A stretch of 64,000 nt of DNA from Ilex aquifolium. Lineage: Eukaryota; Streptophyta; Magnoliopsida; Aquifoliales; Aquifoliaceae. Of the stretch, positions 32,709-44,710 are shown in pieces (the stretch's first letter is position 1; every line of letters begins with the position of its first letter). The stretch spans positions 23,885,770 to 23,949,769 of the forward strand of contig OX637398.1 in assembly GCA_951799425.1 (NCBI GenBank). The letters are read 5' to 3'. The notes under the pieces were generated by a model. It was not told the DNA's origin, did no database searches, and saw nothing but the letters and a program-made list of their open reading frames with translations. The translations under genes were made by a program, and so were the position numbers.

Positions 32709-35109
32709 GGTATAATTCTCGAGTACTTGCATGCCGACTTGGAGAGTAGTGGATTCGGCTTTGGTGAACCTAGGTAGGGTTCCTCGCGGTTTTTTTCGAG
32801 GGGGTTTTTCGGCGTCAGCAAATAGCTAGTGTTCTTTACTTTCTACTGTACACACTTGCATTTGTTAGCACACACATACGCACTGTGTGGTTGTTTATTT
32901 GATTGTACGGATATCATTCAACCATAGGTGTGGAATTGGGTCTATTGGGTTTGTTGGGATCGCCGTGAGATTGGGCAGAGTGAATTAATTGCATATTAAT
33001 TAAAATCAATAATCATGGTCCAACGGGTTTTGTGGTGACTGAAAGGGTTCCCACATTCGATGCCTCATATTTGTGAGGAGAGGTAGTTGTGGTAGGCATA
33101 GGTTTTAATTCGTAATCAATTTGGGCTAAAATTGAGAAACCTATTCAACCCCCCCTTCAAGGTAATTGTCGAGAAATCTATCATTACTACTAGTTTGTGT
33201 TGAATGGGTTCTCAAAAGGAAAGCGGTTCCATTGGACGACCACCGCTCTTCGATGCATCGAACTTTGCAAAATCCTAAGAGAGCGTTTTCTTAAATCCAT
33301 TGATGAGAGAGCGTGGTTGACTCTCCAAGAGGGTTGGAGGCCTTCCGCCACCGCCAAAAAAGTTGAAAGTGGTCAAGTGGTGGTTGAAGTAAAATCCTCG
33401 AAGGTATGGATTAAAAATGAGAATGAGTCAACGGGGTGAAACTCAAAAGGCTTGGATGCGATATTAAATGCCGCGACACCTAAGTAGTTCCGAAGGATCG
33501 CTAATTGCAAAACTTCAAAGGAAGCGTGCGATACCTTGGTTGTTTCCCACGAAGGGAGTTCCTTGGTGGAGATGGCTCAACTGCAAAGGTAGACCTCTCA
33601 GTTCGAGAGTTTGAGGGTGCAAGATGATGAAACATTAAAGAGAATTTCCTACTAAAATGCGTGATACGGTAAATTAAACATTTGCATTAGGTATCAGGGT
33701 TGACGATGTGGCCATCAAGTGGAAAATCTTGTGATCTCTAGCCGAGAGATTCCGTGTTAAGGTCTCATCCTTGGAGACAAGTGTCAACATAGAGTTGGTG
33801 TCGGTGGAAGACCAAGTTGGGTCTATCTTGACCTTTGAGATGATCCTTCCATCCTTAAAGTAAGCTAAGGGCAGGGCCTTGAGCTCAAATAATCAAGGAG
33901 GAGGTAAATTCGGGTGACCCCGATTTTGAGAGGAGGACCTAGCCTTGATTGCAAAGAAGTTCAAAAAATATTTCAAGACTAGTAATGCTAAGTCCTCAAG
34001 GCCGAAAGGAAAGCCTAGTAGACGTAGCACTCCTACGGAGGGAAGAGAAAAAAGGGGAAGGGACTCTCGAAAAGAAGTTGACAAGAAGGGGCAAGGTTTC
34101 CAATGCTTTGAATGTCAAGGATTTGGACATATTGTATCGGAAAGCCCACATAGAAAGAAGAGAGGTTTGCACAATGAAAGTTGGAGGGCTATGAAAGCCA
34201 AGAAGTGGCGTGATCGTGAAAGTTAGTCGACGTCGGGTGATGACTCCTCTTCTCGAGATGATGAAGAGAATTTTACGGCTTTTGCAGGACCAGTCTCCTC
34301 TACCCCCTCCCCCAAGAGAAACTTCCGCGAGTGTAGTTGAAGCAAGTGCTACCACGGAGGTACATGACTAGGACAAGGAAATCCCCACATGTGTGGAGGG
34401 TGAAGATTGCTATGAGGATATTCAAGACGCACATGGTCAATAATTGTTTGTGCAATTCTTCAAGCAACAAGAGGAGGTGCTCTCCTTGAGTGATCAGGTC
34501 AACTCAAGTGAAGAAGGGACAAGAGGCCTTCAAGATCACTTGGTCAAGTCCAAGGCCCAAATAGGTAGCCTAGAAGATGAGAACAAGTCTCTCCCTGACC
34601 GAATGAGTTATCTTTAGAGAGAGTGGCATGAGCTCGTCAAATCTAAGAAGAATCTCGAGTCAAAATGTGTCAAAGTTGATAAAGATCATCGTGAATCGAA
34701 TAAGCCCCCCAACAGACTTCCCCAATGAAATGAGAAGTTTGGTAGGATGTTATCTGTGGGAAAAAGTGTAGGTGATAATCGTGGTTTAGGCAACACAAAT
34801 GAACGCACCCACACTTCTTCCAAGACCGCGTTTGTCAAGGGTATCACCAACCCATCACCCCGACAAGTTGGCACATGCCCAAAATTTTTTAAGAATGATA
34901 AGGGTGGGAATTCAAAGAAGAAGGTTGCTAACGAAACCGAAATCATTGGTGTGTGCAGACCAAGGATTGTTGGCGTGCCCATAATCGCTCGAGGCCTAGA
35001 TGAACCGTGCGGTATGGAGGTCCAAGTGAAGCTACACCACACGTCGCAGAGGGACTTTCGACGGAGAAACATAGCAAGGAAAGGAGCATCTAACCATGGT
35101 ATTGGTTGA
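32709..35109 (+). repeat. Tandem unit copy 13 (2401 bp), transition copy
   Basis: The 5' part is middle-block type (ACCACCGCTC, GAAGGTATGG). From about 33480 right-block variants appear one after another: AAGTAGTT, AACTCAAGTG, AATCTCGAG, CAAAGTTG, then AACGAAACC in the tail. Private: GGGAGTTCC near 33556, GATACGGTAAATTAAAC near 33663, TGCTAAGTCC near 33987, ATAGGTAGCC near 34562. Confidence 0.95.
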
Positions 35110-37510
35110 GGTATAATTCTCGAGTACTTGCATGCCGACTTGGAGAGTAGTGGATTCGGCTTTGGTGAACCTAGGTAGGGTTCCTCGCGGTTTTTTTCGA
35201 GGGGGTTTTCCGGCGTCAGCAAATAGCTAGTGTTCTTTACTTTCTACTGTACACACTTGCATTTGTTAGCACACACATACGCACTGTGTGGTTGTTTATT
35301 TGATTGTACGGATATCATTCAACCATAGGTGTGGAATTGGGTCTATTGGGTTTGTTGGGATCGCCGTGAGATTGGGCAGAGTGAATTAATTGCATATTAA
35401 TTAAAATCAATAATCATGGTCCAACGGGTTTTGTGGTGACTGAAAGGGTTCCCACATTCGATGCCTCATATTTGTGAGGAGAGGTAGTTGTGGTAGGCAT
35501 AGGTTTTAATTCGTAATCAATTTGGGCTAAAATTGAGAAACCTATTCAACCCCCCCTTCAAGGTAATTGTCGAGAAATCTATCATTACTACTAGTTTGTG
35601 TTGAATGGGTTCTCAAAAGGAAAGCGGTTCCATTGGACGACCACCACTCTTCGATGCATCGAACTTTGCAAAATCCTAAGAGAGCGTTTTCTTAAATCCA
35701 TTGATGAGAGAGCGTGGTTGACTCTCCAAGAGGGTTGGAGGCCTTCCGCCACCGCCAAAAAAGTTGAAAGTGGTCAAGTGGTGGTTGAAGTAAAATCCTC
35801 GAATGTATGGATTAAAAATGAGAATGAGTCAACGGGGTGAAACTCAAAAGGCTTGGATGCGATATTAAATGCCGCGACACCTAAGTAGTTTCGATGGATC
35901 GCTAATTGCAAAACTTCAAAGGAAGCGTGCGATACCTTGGTTGTTTCCCACGAAGGGACTTCCTTGGTGGAGATGGCTCAACTGCAAAGGTAGACCTCTC
36001 AGTTCGAGAGTTTGAGGGTGCAAGATGATGAAACATTAAAGAGAATTTCCTCCTAAAATGCGTGATACTGTAAATTAATCATTTGCATTAGGTATCAGGG
36101 TTGACGATGTGGCCATCAAGTGGAAAATCTTGTGATCTCTAGCCGAGAGATTCCGTGTTAAGGTCTCATCCTTGGAGACAAGTGTCAACATAGAGTTGGT
36201 GTCGGTGGGAGACCAAGTTGGGTCTATCTTGACCTTTGAGATGATCCTTCCATCCTTAAAGTAAGCTAAGGGCAGGGCCTTGAGCTCAAATAATCAAGGA
36301 GGAGGTAAATTCGGGTGACCCCGATTTTGAGAGGAGGACCTAGCCTTGATTGCAAAGAAGTTCAAAAAATATTTCAAGACTAGTAATGCTGAGTCCTCAA
36401 GGCCGAAAGGAAAGCCTAGTAGACGTAGCACTCCTACGGAGGGAAGAGAAAAAAGGGGAAGGGACTCTCGAAAAGAAGTTGACAAGAAGGGGCAAGGTTT
36501 CCAATGCTTTGAATGCCAAGGATTTGGACATATTGTATCGGAAAGCCCACATAGAAAGAAGAGAGGTTTGCACAATGAAAGTTGGAGGGCTATGAAAGCC
36601 AAGAAGTGGCGTGATCGTGAAAGTTAGTCGACGTCGGGTGATGACTCCTCTTCTCGAGATGATGAAGAGAATTTTACGGCTTTTGCAGGACCAGTCTCCT
36701 CTACCCCCTCCCCCAAGAGAAACTTCCGCGAGTGTAGTTGAAGCAAGTGCTACCACGGAGGTACATGACTAGGACAAGGAAATCCCCACATGTGTGGAGG
36801 GTGAAGATTGCTATGAGGATATTCAAGACGCACGTGGTCAATAATTGTTTGTGCAATTCTTCAAGCAACAAGAGGAGGTGCTCTCCTTGAGTGATCAGGT
36901 CAACTCAAGTGAAGAAGGGACAAGAGGCCTTCAAGATCACTTGGTCAAGTCCAAGGCCCAAATACGTAGCCTAGAAGATGAGAACAAGTCTCTCCCTGAC
37001 CGAATGAGTTATCTTTAGAGAGAGTGGCATGAGCTCGTCAAATCTAAGAAGAATCTCGAGTCAAAATGTGTCAAAGTTGATAAAGATCATCGTGAATCGA
37101 ATAAGCCCCCCAACAGACTTCCCCAATGAAATGAGAAGTTTGGTAGGATGTTATCTGTGGGAAAAAGTGTAGGTGATAATCGTGGTTTAGGCAACACAAA
37201 TGAACGCACCCACACTTCTTCCAAGACCGCGTTTGTCAAGGGTATCACCAACCCATCACCCCGACAAGTTGGCACATGCCCAAAATTTTTTAAGAATGAT
37301 AAGGGTGGGAATTCAAAGAAGAAGGTTGCTAACGAAACCGAAATCATTGGTGTGTGCAGACCAAGGATTGTTGGCGTGCCCATAATCGCTCGAGGCCTAG
37401 ATGAACCGTGCGGTATGGAGGTCCAAGTGAAGCTACACCACACGTCGCAGAGGGACTTTCGACGGAGAAACATAGCAAGGAAAGGAGCATCTAACCATGG
37501 TATTGGTTGA
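35110..37510 (+). repeat. Tandem unit copy 14 (2401 bp), first right-block copy
   Basis: First copy with TTTTCCGGCGTC, GAATGTATGG, GAATGCCAAGG and CGCACGTGG. It still has the extra G of the middle block. Shares AAGTAGTTTCGATGG, TTCCTCCTAA and GGTGGGAGACC only with copy 15. Confidence 0.95.
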
Positions 37511-39910
37511 GGTATAATTCTCGAGTACTTGCATGCCGACTTGGAGAGTAGTGGATTCGGCTTTGGTGAACCTACGTAGGTTCCTCGCGGTTTTTTTCGA
37601 GGGGGTTTTCCGGCGTCAGCAAATAGCTAGTGTTCTTTACTTTCTACTGTACACACTTGCATTTGTTGGCACACACATACGCACTGTGTGGTTGTTTATT
37701 TGATTGTACGGATATCATTCAACCATAGGTGTGGAATTGGGTCTATTGGGTTTGTTGGGATCGCCGTGAGATTGGGCAGAGTGAATTAATTGCATATTAA
37801 TTACAATCAATAATCATGGTCCAACGGGTTTTGTGGTGACTGAAAGGGTTCCCACATTCGATGCCTCATATTTGTGAGGAGAGGTAGTTGTGGTAGGCAT
37901 AGGTTTTAATTCGTAATCAATTTGGGCTAAAATTGAGAAACCTATTCAACCCCCCCTTCAAGGTAATTGTCGAGAAATCTATCATTACTACTAGTTTGTG
38001 TTGAATGGGTTCTCAAAAGGAAAGCGGTTCCATTGGACGACCACCACTCTTCGATGCATCGAACTTTGCAAAATCCTAAGAGAGCGTTTTCTTAAATCCA
38101 TTGATGAGAGAGCGTGGTTGACTCTCCAAGAGGGTTGGAGGCCTTCCGCCACCGCCAAAAAAGTTGAAAGTGGTCAAGTGGTGGTTGAAGTAAAATCCTC
38201 GAATGTATGGATTAAAAATGAGAATGAGTCAACGGGGTGAAACTCAAAAGGCTTGGATGCGATATTAAATGCCGCGACACCTAAGTAGTTTCGATGGATC
38301 GCTAATTGCAAAACTTCAAAGGAAGCGTGCGATACCTTGGTTGTTTCCCACGAAGGGACTTCCTTGGTGGAGATGGCTCAACTGCAAAGGTAGACCTCTC
38401 AGTTCGAGAGTTTGAGGGTGCAAGATGATGAAACATTAAAGAGAATTTCCTCCTAAAATGCGTGATACTGTAAATTAATCATTTGCATTAGGTATCAGGG
38501 TTGACGATGTGGCCATCAAGTGGAAAATCTTGTGATCTCTAGCCGAGAGATTCCGTGTTAAGGTCTCATCCTTGGAGACAAGTGTCAACATAGAGTTGGT
38601 GTCGGTGGGAGACCAAGTTGGGTCTATCTTGACCTTTGAGATGATCCTTCCATCCTTAAAGTAAGCTAAGGGCAGGGCCTTGAGCTCAAATAATCAAGGA
38701 GGAGGTAAATTCGGGTGACCCCGATTTTGAGAGGAGGACCTAGCCTTGATTGCAAAGAAGTTCAAAAAATATTTCAAGACTAGTAATGCTGAGTCCTCAA
38801 GGCCGAAAGGAAAGCCTAGTAGACGTAGCACTCCTACGGAGGGAAGAGAAAAAAGGGGAAGGGACTCTCGAAAAGAAGTTGACAAGAAGGGGCAAGGTTT
38901 CCAATGCTTTGAATGCCAAGGATTTGGACATATTGTATCGGAAAGCCCACATAGAAAGAAGAGAGGTTTGCACAATGAAAGTTGGAGGGCTATGAAAGCC
39001 AAGAAGTGGCGTGATCGTGAAAGTTAGTCGACGTCGGGTGATGACTCCTCTTCTCGAGATGATGAAGAGAATTTTACGGCTTTTGCAGGACCAGTCTCCT
39101 CTACCCCCTCCCCCAAGAGAAACTTCCGCGAGTGTAGTTGAAGCAAGTGCTACCACGGAGGTACATGACTAGGACAAGGAAATCCCCACATGTGTGGAGG
39201 GTGAAGATTGCTATGAGGATATTCAAGACGCACGTGGTCAATAATTGTTTGTGCAATTCTTCAAGCAACAAGAGGAGGTGCTCTCCTTGAGTGATCAGGT
39301 CAACTCAAGTGAAGAAGGGACAAGAGGCCTTCAAGATCACTTGGTCAAGTCCAAGGCCCAAATACGTAGCCTAGAAGATGAGAACAAGTCTCTCCCTGAC
39401 CGAATGAGTTATCTTTAGAGAGAGTGGCATGAGCTCGTCAAATCTAAGAAGAATCTCGAGTCAAAATGTGTCAAAGTTGATAAAGATCATCGTGAATCGA
39501 ATAAGCCCCCCAACAGACTTCCCCAATGAAATGAGAAGTTTGGTAGGATGTTATCTGTGGGAAAAAGTGTAGGTGATAATCGTGGTTTAGGCAACACAAA
39601 TGAACGCACCCACACTTCTTCCAAGACCGCGTTTGTCAAGGGTATCACCAACCCATCACCCCGACAAGTTGGCACATGCCCAAAATTTTTTAAGAATGAT
39701 AAGGGTGGGAATTCAAAGAAGAAGGTTGCTAACGAAACCGAAATCATTGGTGTGTGCAGACCAAGGATTGTTGGCGTGCCCATAATCGCTCGAGGCCTAG
39801 ATGAACCGTGCGGTATGGAGGTCCAAGTGAAGCTACACCACACGTCGCAGAGGGACTTTCGACGGAGAAACATAGCAAGGAAAGGAGCATCTAACCATGG
39901 TATTGGTTGA
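37511..39910 (+). repeat. Tandem unit copy 15 (2400 bp)
   Basis: The extra G is lost (CCTACGTAGG at the site, shared only with copy 16), setting the 2400-bp period. TTGGCACAC and TTACAATC start here. The gag part repeats the three private variants of copy 14, so this region is a one-unit duplication. Confidence 0.95.
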
Positions 39911-42310
39911 GGTATAATTCTCGAGTACTTGCATGCCGACTTGGAGAGTAGTGGATTCGGCTTTGGTGAACCTACGTAGGTTCCTCGCGGTTTTTTTCGA
40001 GGGGGTTTTCCGGCGTCAGCAAATAGCTAGTGTTCTTTACTTTCTACTGTACACACTTGCATTTGTTGGCACACACATACGCACTGTGTGGTTGTTTATT
40101 TGATTGTACGGATATCATTCAACCATAGGTGTGGAATTGGGTCTATTGGGTTTGTTGGGATCGCCGTGAGATTGGGCAGAGTGAATTAATTGCATATTAA
40201 TTACAATCAATAATCATGGTCCAACGGGTTTTGTGGTGACTGAAAGGGTTCCCACATTCGATGCCTCATATTTGTGAGGAGAGGTAGTTGTGGTAGGCAT
40301 AGGTTTTAATTCGTAATCAATTTGGGCTAAAATTGAGAAACCTATTCAACCCCCCCTTCAAGGTAATTGTCGAGAAATCTATCATTACTACTAGTTTGTG
40401 TTGAATGGGTTCTCAAAAGGAAAGCGGTTCCATTGGACGACCACCACTCTTCGATGCATCGAACTTTGCAAAATCCTAAGAGAGCGTTTTCTTAAATCCA
40501 TTGATGAGAGAGCGTGGTTGACTCTCCAAGAGGGTTGGAGGCCTTCCGCCACCGCCAAAAAAGTTGAAAGTGGTCAAGTGGTGGTTGAAGTAAAATCCTC
40601 GAATGTATGGATTAAAAATGAGAATGAGTCAACGGGGTGAAACTCAAAAGGCTTGGATGCGATATTAAATGCCGCGACACCTAACTAGTTCCGATGGATC
40701 GCTAATTGCAAAACTTCAAAGGAAGCGTGCGATACCTTGGTTGTTTCCCACGAAGGGACTTCCTTGGTGGAGATGGCTCAACTGCAAAGGTAGACCTCTC
40801 AGTTCGAGAGTTTGAGGGTGCAAGATGATGAAACATTAAAGAGAATTTCCTACTAAAATGCGTGATACTGTAAATTAATCATTTGCATTAGGTATCAGGG
40901 TTGACGATGTGGCCATCAAGTGGAAAATCTTGTGATCTCTAGCCGAGAGATTCCGTGTTAAGGTCTCATCCTTGGAGACAAGTGTCAACATAGAGTTGGT
41001 GTCGGTGGAAGACCAAGTTGGGTCTATCTTGACCTTTGAGATGATCCTTCCATCCTTAAAGTAAGCTAAGGGCAGGGCCTTGAGCTCAAATAATCAAGGA
41101 GGAGGTAAATTCGGGTGACCCCGATTTTGAGAGGAGGACCTAGCCTTGATTGCAAAGAAGTTCAAAAAATATTTCAAGACTAGTAATGCTGAGTCCTCAA
41201 GGCCGAAAGGAAAGCCTAGTAGACGTAGCACTCCTACGGAGGGAAGAGAAAAAAGGGGAAGGGACTCTCGAAAAGAAGTTGACAAGAAGGGGCAAGGTTT
41301 CCAATGCTTTGAATGCCAAGGATTTGGACATATTGTATCGGAAAGCCCACATAGAAAGAAGAGAGGTTTGCACAATGAAAGTTGGAGGGCTATGAAAGCC
41401 AAGAAGTGGCGTGATCGTGAAAGTTAGTCGACGTCGGGTGATGACTCCTCTTCTCGAGATGATGAAGAGAATTTTACGGCTTTTGCAGGACCAGTCTCCT
41501 CTACCCCCTCCCCCAAGAGAAACTTCCGCGAGTGTAGTTGAAGCAAGTGCTACCACGGAGGTACATGACTAGGACAAGGAAATCCCCACATGTGTGGAGG
41601 GTGAAGATTGCTATGAGGATATTCAAGACGCACGTGGTCAATAATTGTTTGTGCAATTCTTCAAGCAACAAGAGGAGGTGCTCTCCTTGAGTGATCAGGT
41701 CAACTCAAGTGAAGAAGGGACAAGAGGCCTTCAAGATCACTTGGTCAAGTCCAAGGCCCAAATACGTAGCCTAGAAGATGAGAACAAGTCTCTCCCTGAC
41801 CGAATGAGTTATCTTTAGAGAGAGTGGCATGAGCTCGTCAAATCTAAGAAGAATCTCGAGTCAAAATGTGTCAAAGTTGATAAAGATCATCGTGAATCGA
41901 ATAAGCCCCCCAACAGACTTCCCCAATGAAATGAGAAGTTTGGTAGGATGTTATCTGTGGGAAAAAGTGTAGGTGATAATCGTGGTTTAGGCAACACAAA
42001 TGAACGCACCCACACTTCTTCCAAGACCGCGTTTGTCAAGGGTATCACCAACCCATCACCCCGACAAGTTGGCACATGCCCAAAATTTTTTAAGAATGAT
42101 AAGGGTGGGAATTCAAAGAAGAAGGTTGCTAACGAAACCGAAATCATTGGTGTGTGCAGACCAAGGATTGTTGGCGTGCCCATAATCGCTCGAGGCCTAG
42201 ATGAACCGTGCGGTATGGAGGTCCAAGTGAAGCTACACCACACGTCGCAGAGGGACTTTCGACGGAGAAACATAGCAAGGAAAGGAGCATCTAACCATGG
42301 TATTGGTTGA
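39911..42310 (+). repeat. Tandem unit copy 16 (2400 bp)
   Basis: LTR-like part has CCTACGTAGG like copy 15. The gag part returns to AACTAGTTCCGATGG, TTCCTACTAA and GGTGGAAGACC, marking the end of the copy 14/15 duplication. Confidence 0.95.
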
Positions 42311-44710
42311 GGTATAATTCTCGAGTACTTGCATGCCGACTTGGAGAGTAGTGGATTCGGCTTTGGTGAACCTAGGTAGGTTCCTCGCGGTTTTTTTCGA
42401 GGGGGTTTTCCGGCGTCAGCAAATAGCTAGTGTTCTTTACTTTCTACTGTACACACTTGCATTTGTTGGCACACACATACGCACTGTGTGGTTGTTTATT
42501 TGATTGTACGGATATCATTCAACCATAGGTGTGGAATTGGGTCTATTGGGTTTGTTGGGATCGCCGTGAGATTGGCCAGAGTGAATTAATTGCATATTAA
42601 TTACAATCAATAATCATGGTCCAACGGGTTTTGTGGTGACTGAAAGGGTTCCCACATTCGATGCCTCATATTTGTGAGGAGAGGTAGTTGTGGTAGGCAT
42701 AGGTTTTAATTCGTAATCAATTTGGGCTAAAATTGAGAAACCTATTCAACCCCCCCTTCAAGGTAATTGTCGAGAAATCTATCATTACTACTAGTTTGTG
42801 TTGAATGGGTTCTCAAAAGGAAAGCGGTTCCATTGGACGACCACCACTCTTCGATGCATCGAACTTTGCAAAATCCTAAGAGAGCGTTTTCTTAAATCCA
42901 ATGATGAGAGAGCGTGGTTGACTCTCCAAGAGGGTTGGAGGCCTTCCGCCACCGCCAAAAAAGTTGAAAGTGGTCAAGTGGTGGTTGAAGTAAAATCCTC
43001 GAATGTATGGATTAAAAATGAGAATGAGTCAACGGGGTGAAACTCAAAAGGCTTGGATGCGATATTAAATGCCGCGACACCTAACTAGTTCCGATGGATC
43101 GCTAATTGCAAAACTTCAAAGGAAGCGTGCGATACCTTGGTTGTTTCCCACGAAGGGACTTCCTTGGTGGAGATGGCTCAACTGCAAAGGTAGACCTCTC
43201 AGTTCGAGAGTTTGAGGGTGCAAGATGATGAAACATTAAAGAGAATTTCCTACTAAAATGCGTGATACTGTAAATTAATCATTTGCATTAGGTATCAGGG
43301 TTGACGATGTGGCCATCAAGTGGAAAATCTTGTGATCTCTAGCCGAGAGATTCCGTGTTAAGGTCTCATCCTTGGAGACAAGTGTCAACATAGAGTTGGT
43401 GTCGGTGGAAGACCAAGTTGGGTCTATCTTGACCTTTGAGATGATCCTTCCATCCTTAAAGTAAGCTAAGGGCAGGGCCTTGAGCTCAAATAATCAAGGA
43501 GGAGGTAAATTCGGGTGACCCCGATTTTGAGAGGAGGACCTAGCCTTGATTGCAAAGAAGTTCAAAAAATATTTCAAGACTAGTAATGCTGAGTCCTCAA
43601 GGCCGAAAGGAAAGCCTAGTAGACGTAGCACTCCTACGGAGGGAAGAGAAAAAAGGGGAAGGGACTCTCGAAAAGAAGTTGACAAGAAGGGGCAAGGTTT
43701 CCAATGCTTTGAATGCCAAGGATTTGGACATATTGTATCGGAAAGCCCACATAGAAAGAAGAGAGGTTTGCACAATGAAAGTTGGAGGGCTATGAAAGCC
43801 AAGAAGTGGCGTGATCGTGAAAGTTAGTCGACGTCGGGTGATGACTCCTCTTCTCGAGATGATGAAGAGAATTTTACGGCTTTTGCAGGACCAGTCTCCT
43901 CTACCCCCTCCCCCAAGAGAAACTTCCGCGAGTGTAGTTGAAGCAAGTGCTACCACGGAGGTACATGACTAGGACAAGGAAATCCCCACATGTGTGGAGG
44001 GTGAAGATTGCTATGAGGATATTCAAGACGCACGTGGTCAATAATTGTTTGTGCAATTCTTCAAGCAACAAGAGGAGGTGCTCTCCTTGAGTGATCAGGT
44101 CAACTCAAGTGAAGAAGGGACAAGAGGCCTTCAAGATCACTTGGTCAAGTCCAAGGCCCAAATACGTAGCCTAGAAGATGAGAACAAGTCTCTCCCTGAC
44201 CGAATGAGTTATCTTTAGAGAGAGTGGCATGAGCTCGTCAAATCTAAGAAGAATCTCGAGTCAAAATGTGTCAAAGTTGATAAAGATCATCGTGAATCGA
44301 ATAAGCCCCCCAACAGACTTCCCCAATGAAATGAGAAGTTTGGTAGGATGTTATCTGTGGGAAAAAGTGGAGGTGATAATCGTGGTTTAGGCAACACAAA
44401 TGAACGCACCCACACTTCTTCCAAGACCGCGTTTGTCAAGGGTATCACCAACCCATCACCCCGACAAGTTGGCACATGCCCAAAATTTTTTAAGAATGAT
44501 AAGGGTGGGAATTCAAAGAAGAAGGTTGCTAACGAAACCGAAATCATTGGTGTGTGCAGACCAAGGATTGTTGGCGTGCCCATAATCGCTCGAGGCCTAG
44601 ATGAACCGTGCGGTATGGAGGTCCAAGTGAAGCTACACCACACGTCGCAGAGGGACTTTCGACGGAGAAACATAGCAAGGAAAGGAGCATCTAACCATGG
44701 TATTGGTTGA
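42311..44710 (+). repeat. Tandem unit copy 17 (2400 bp)
   Basis: First copy with ATTGGCCAGAG. Carries TCCAATGATG at 42898-42907 (Ile to Asn), shared only with copy 20. The tail has a private AAAGTGGAGG near 44370. Confidence 0.95.
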
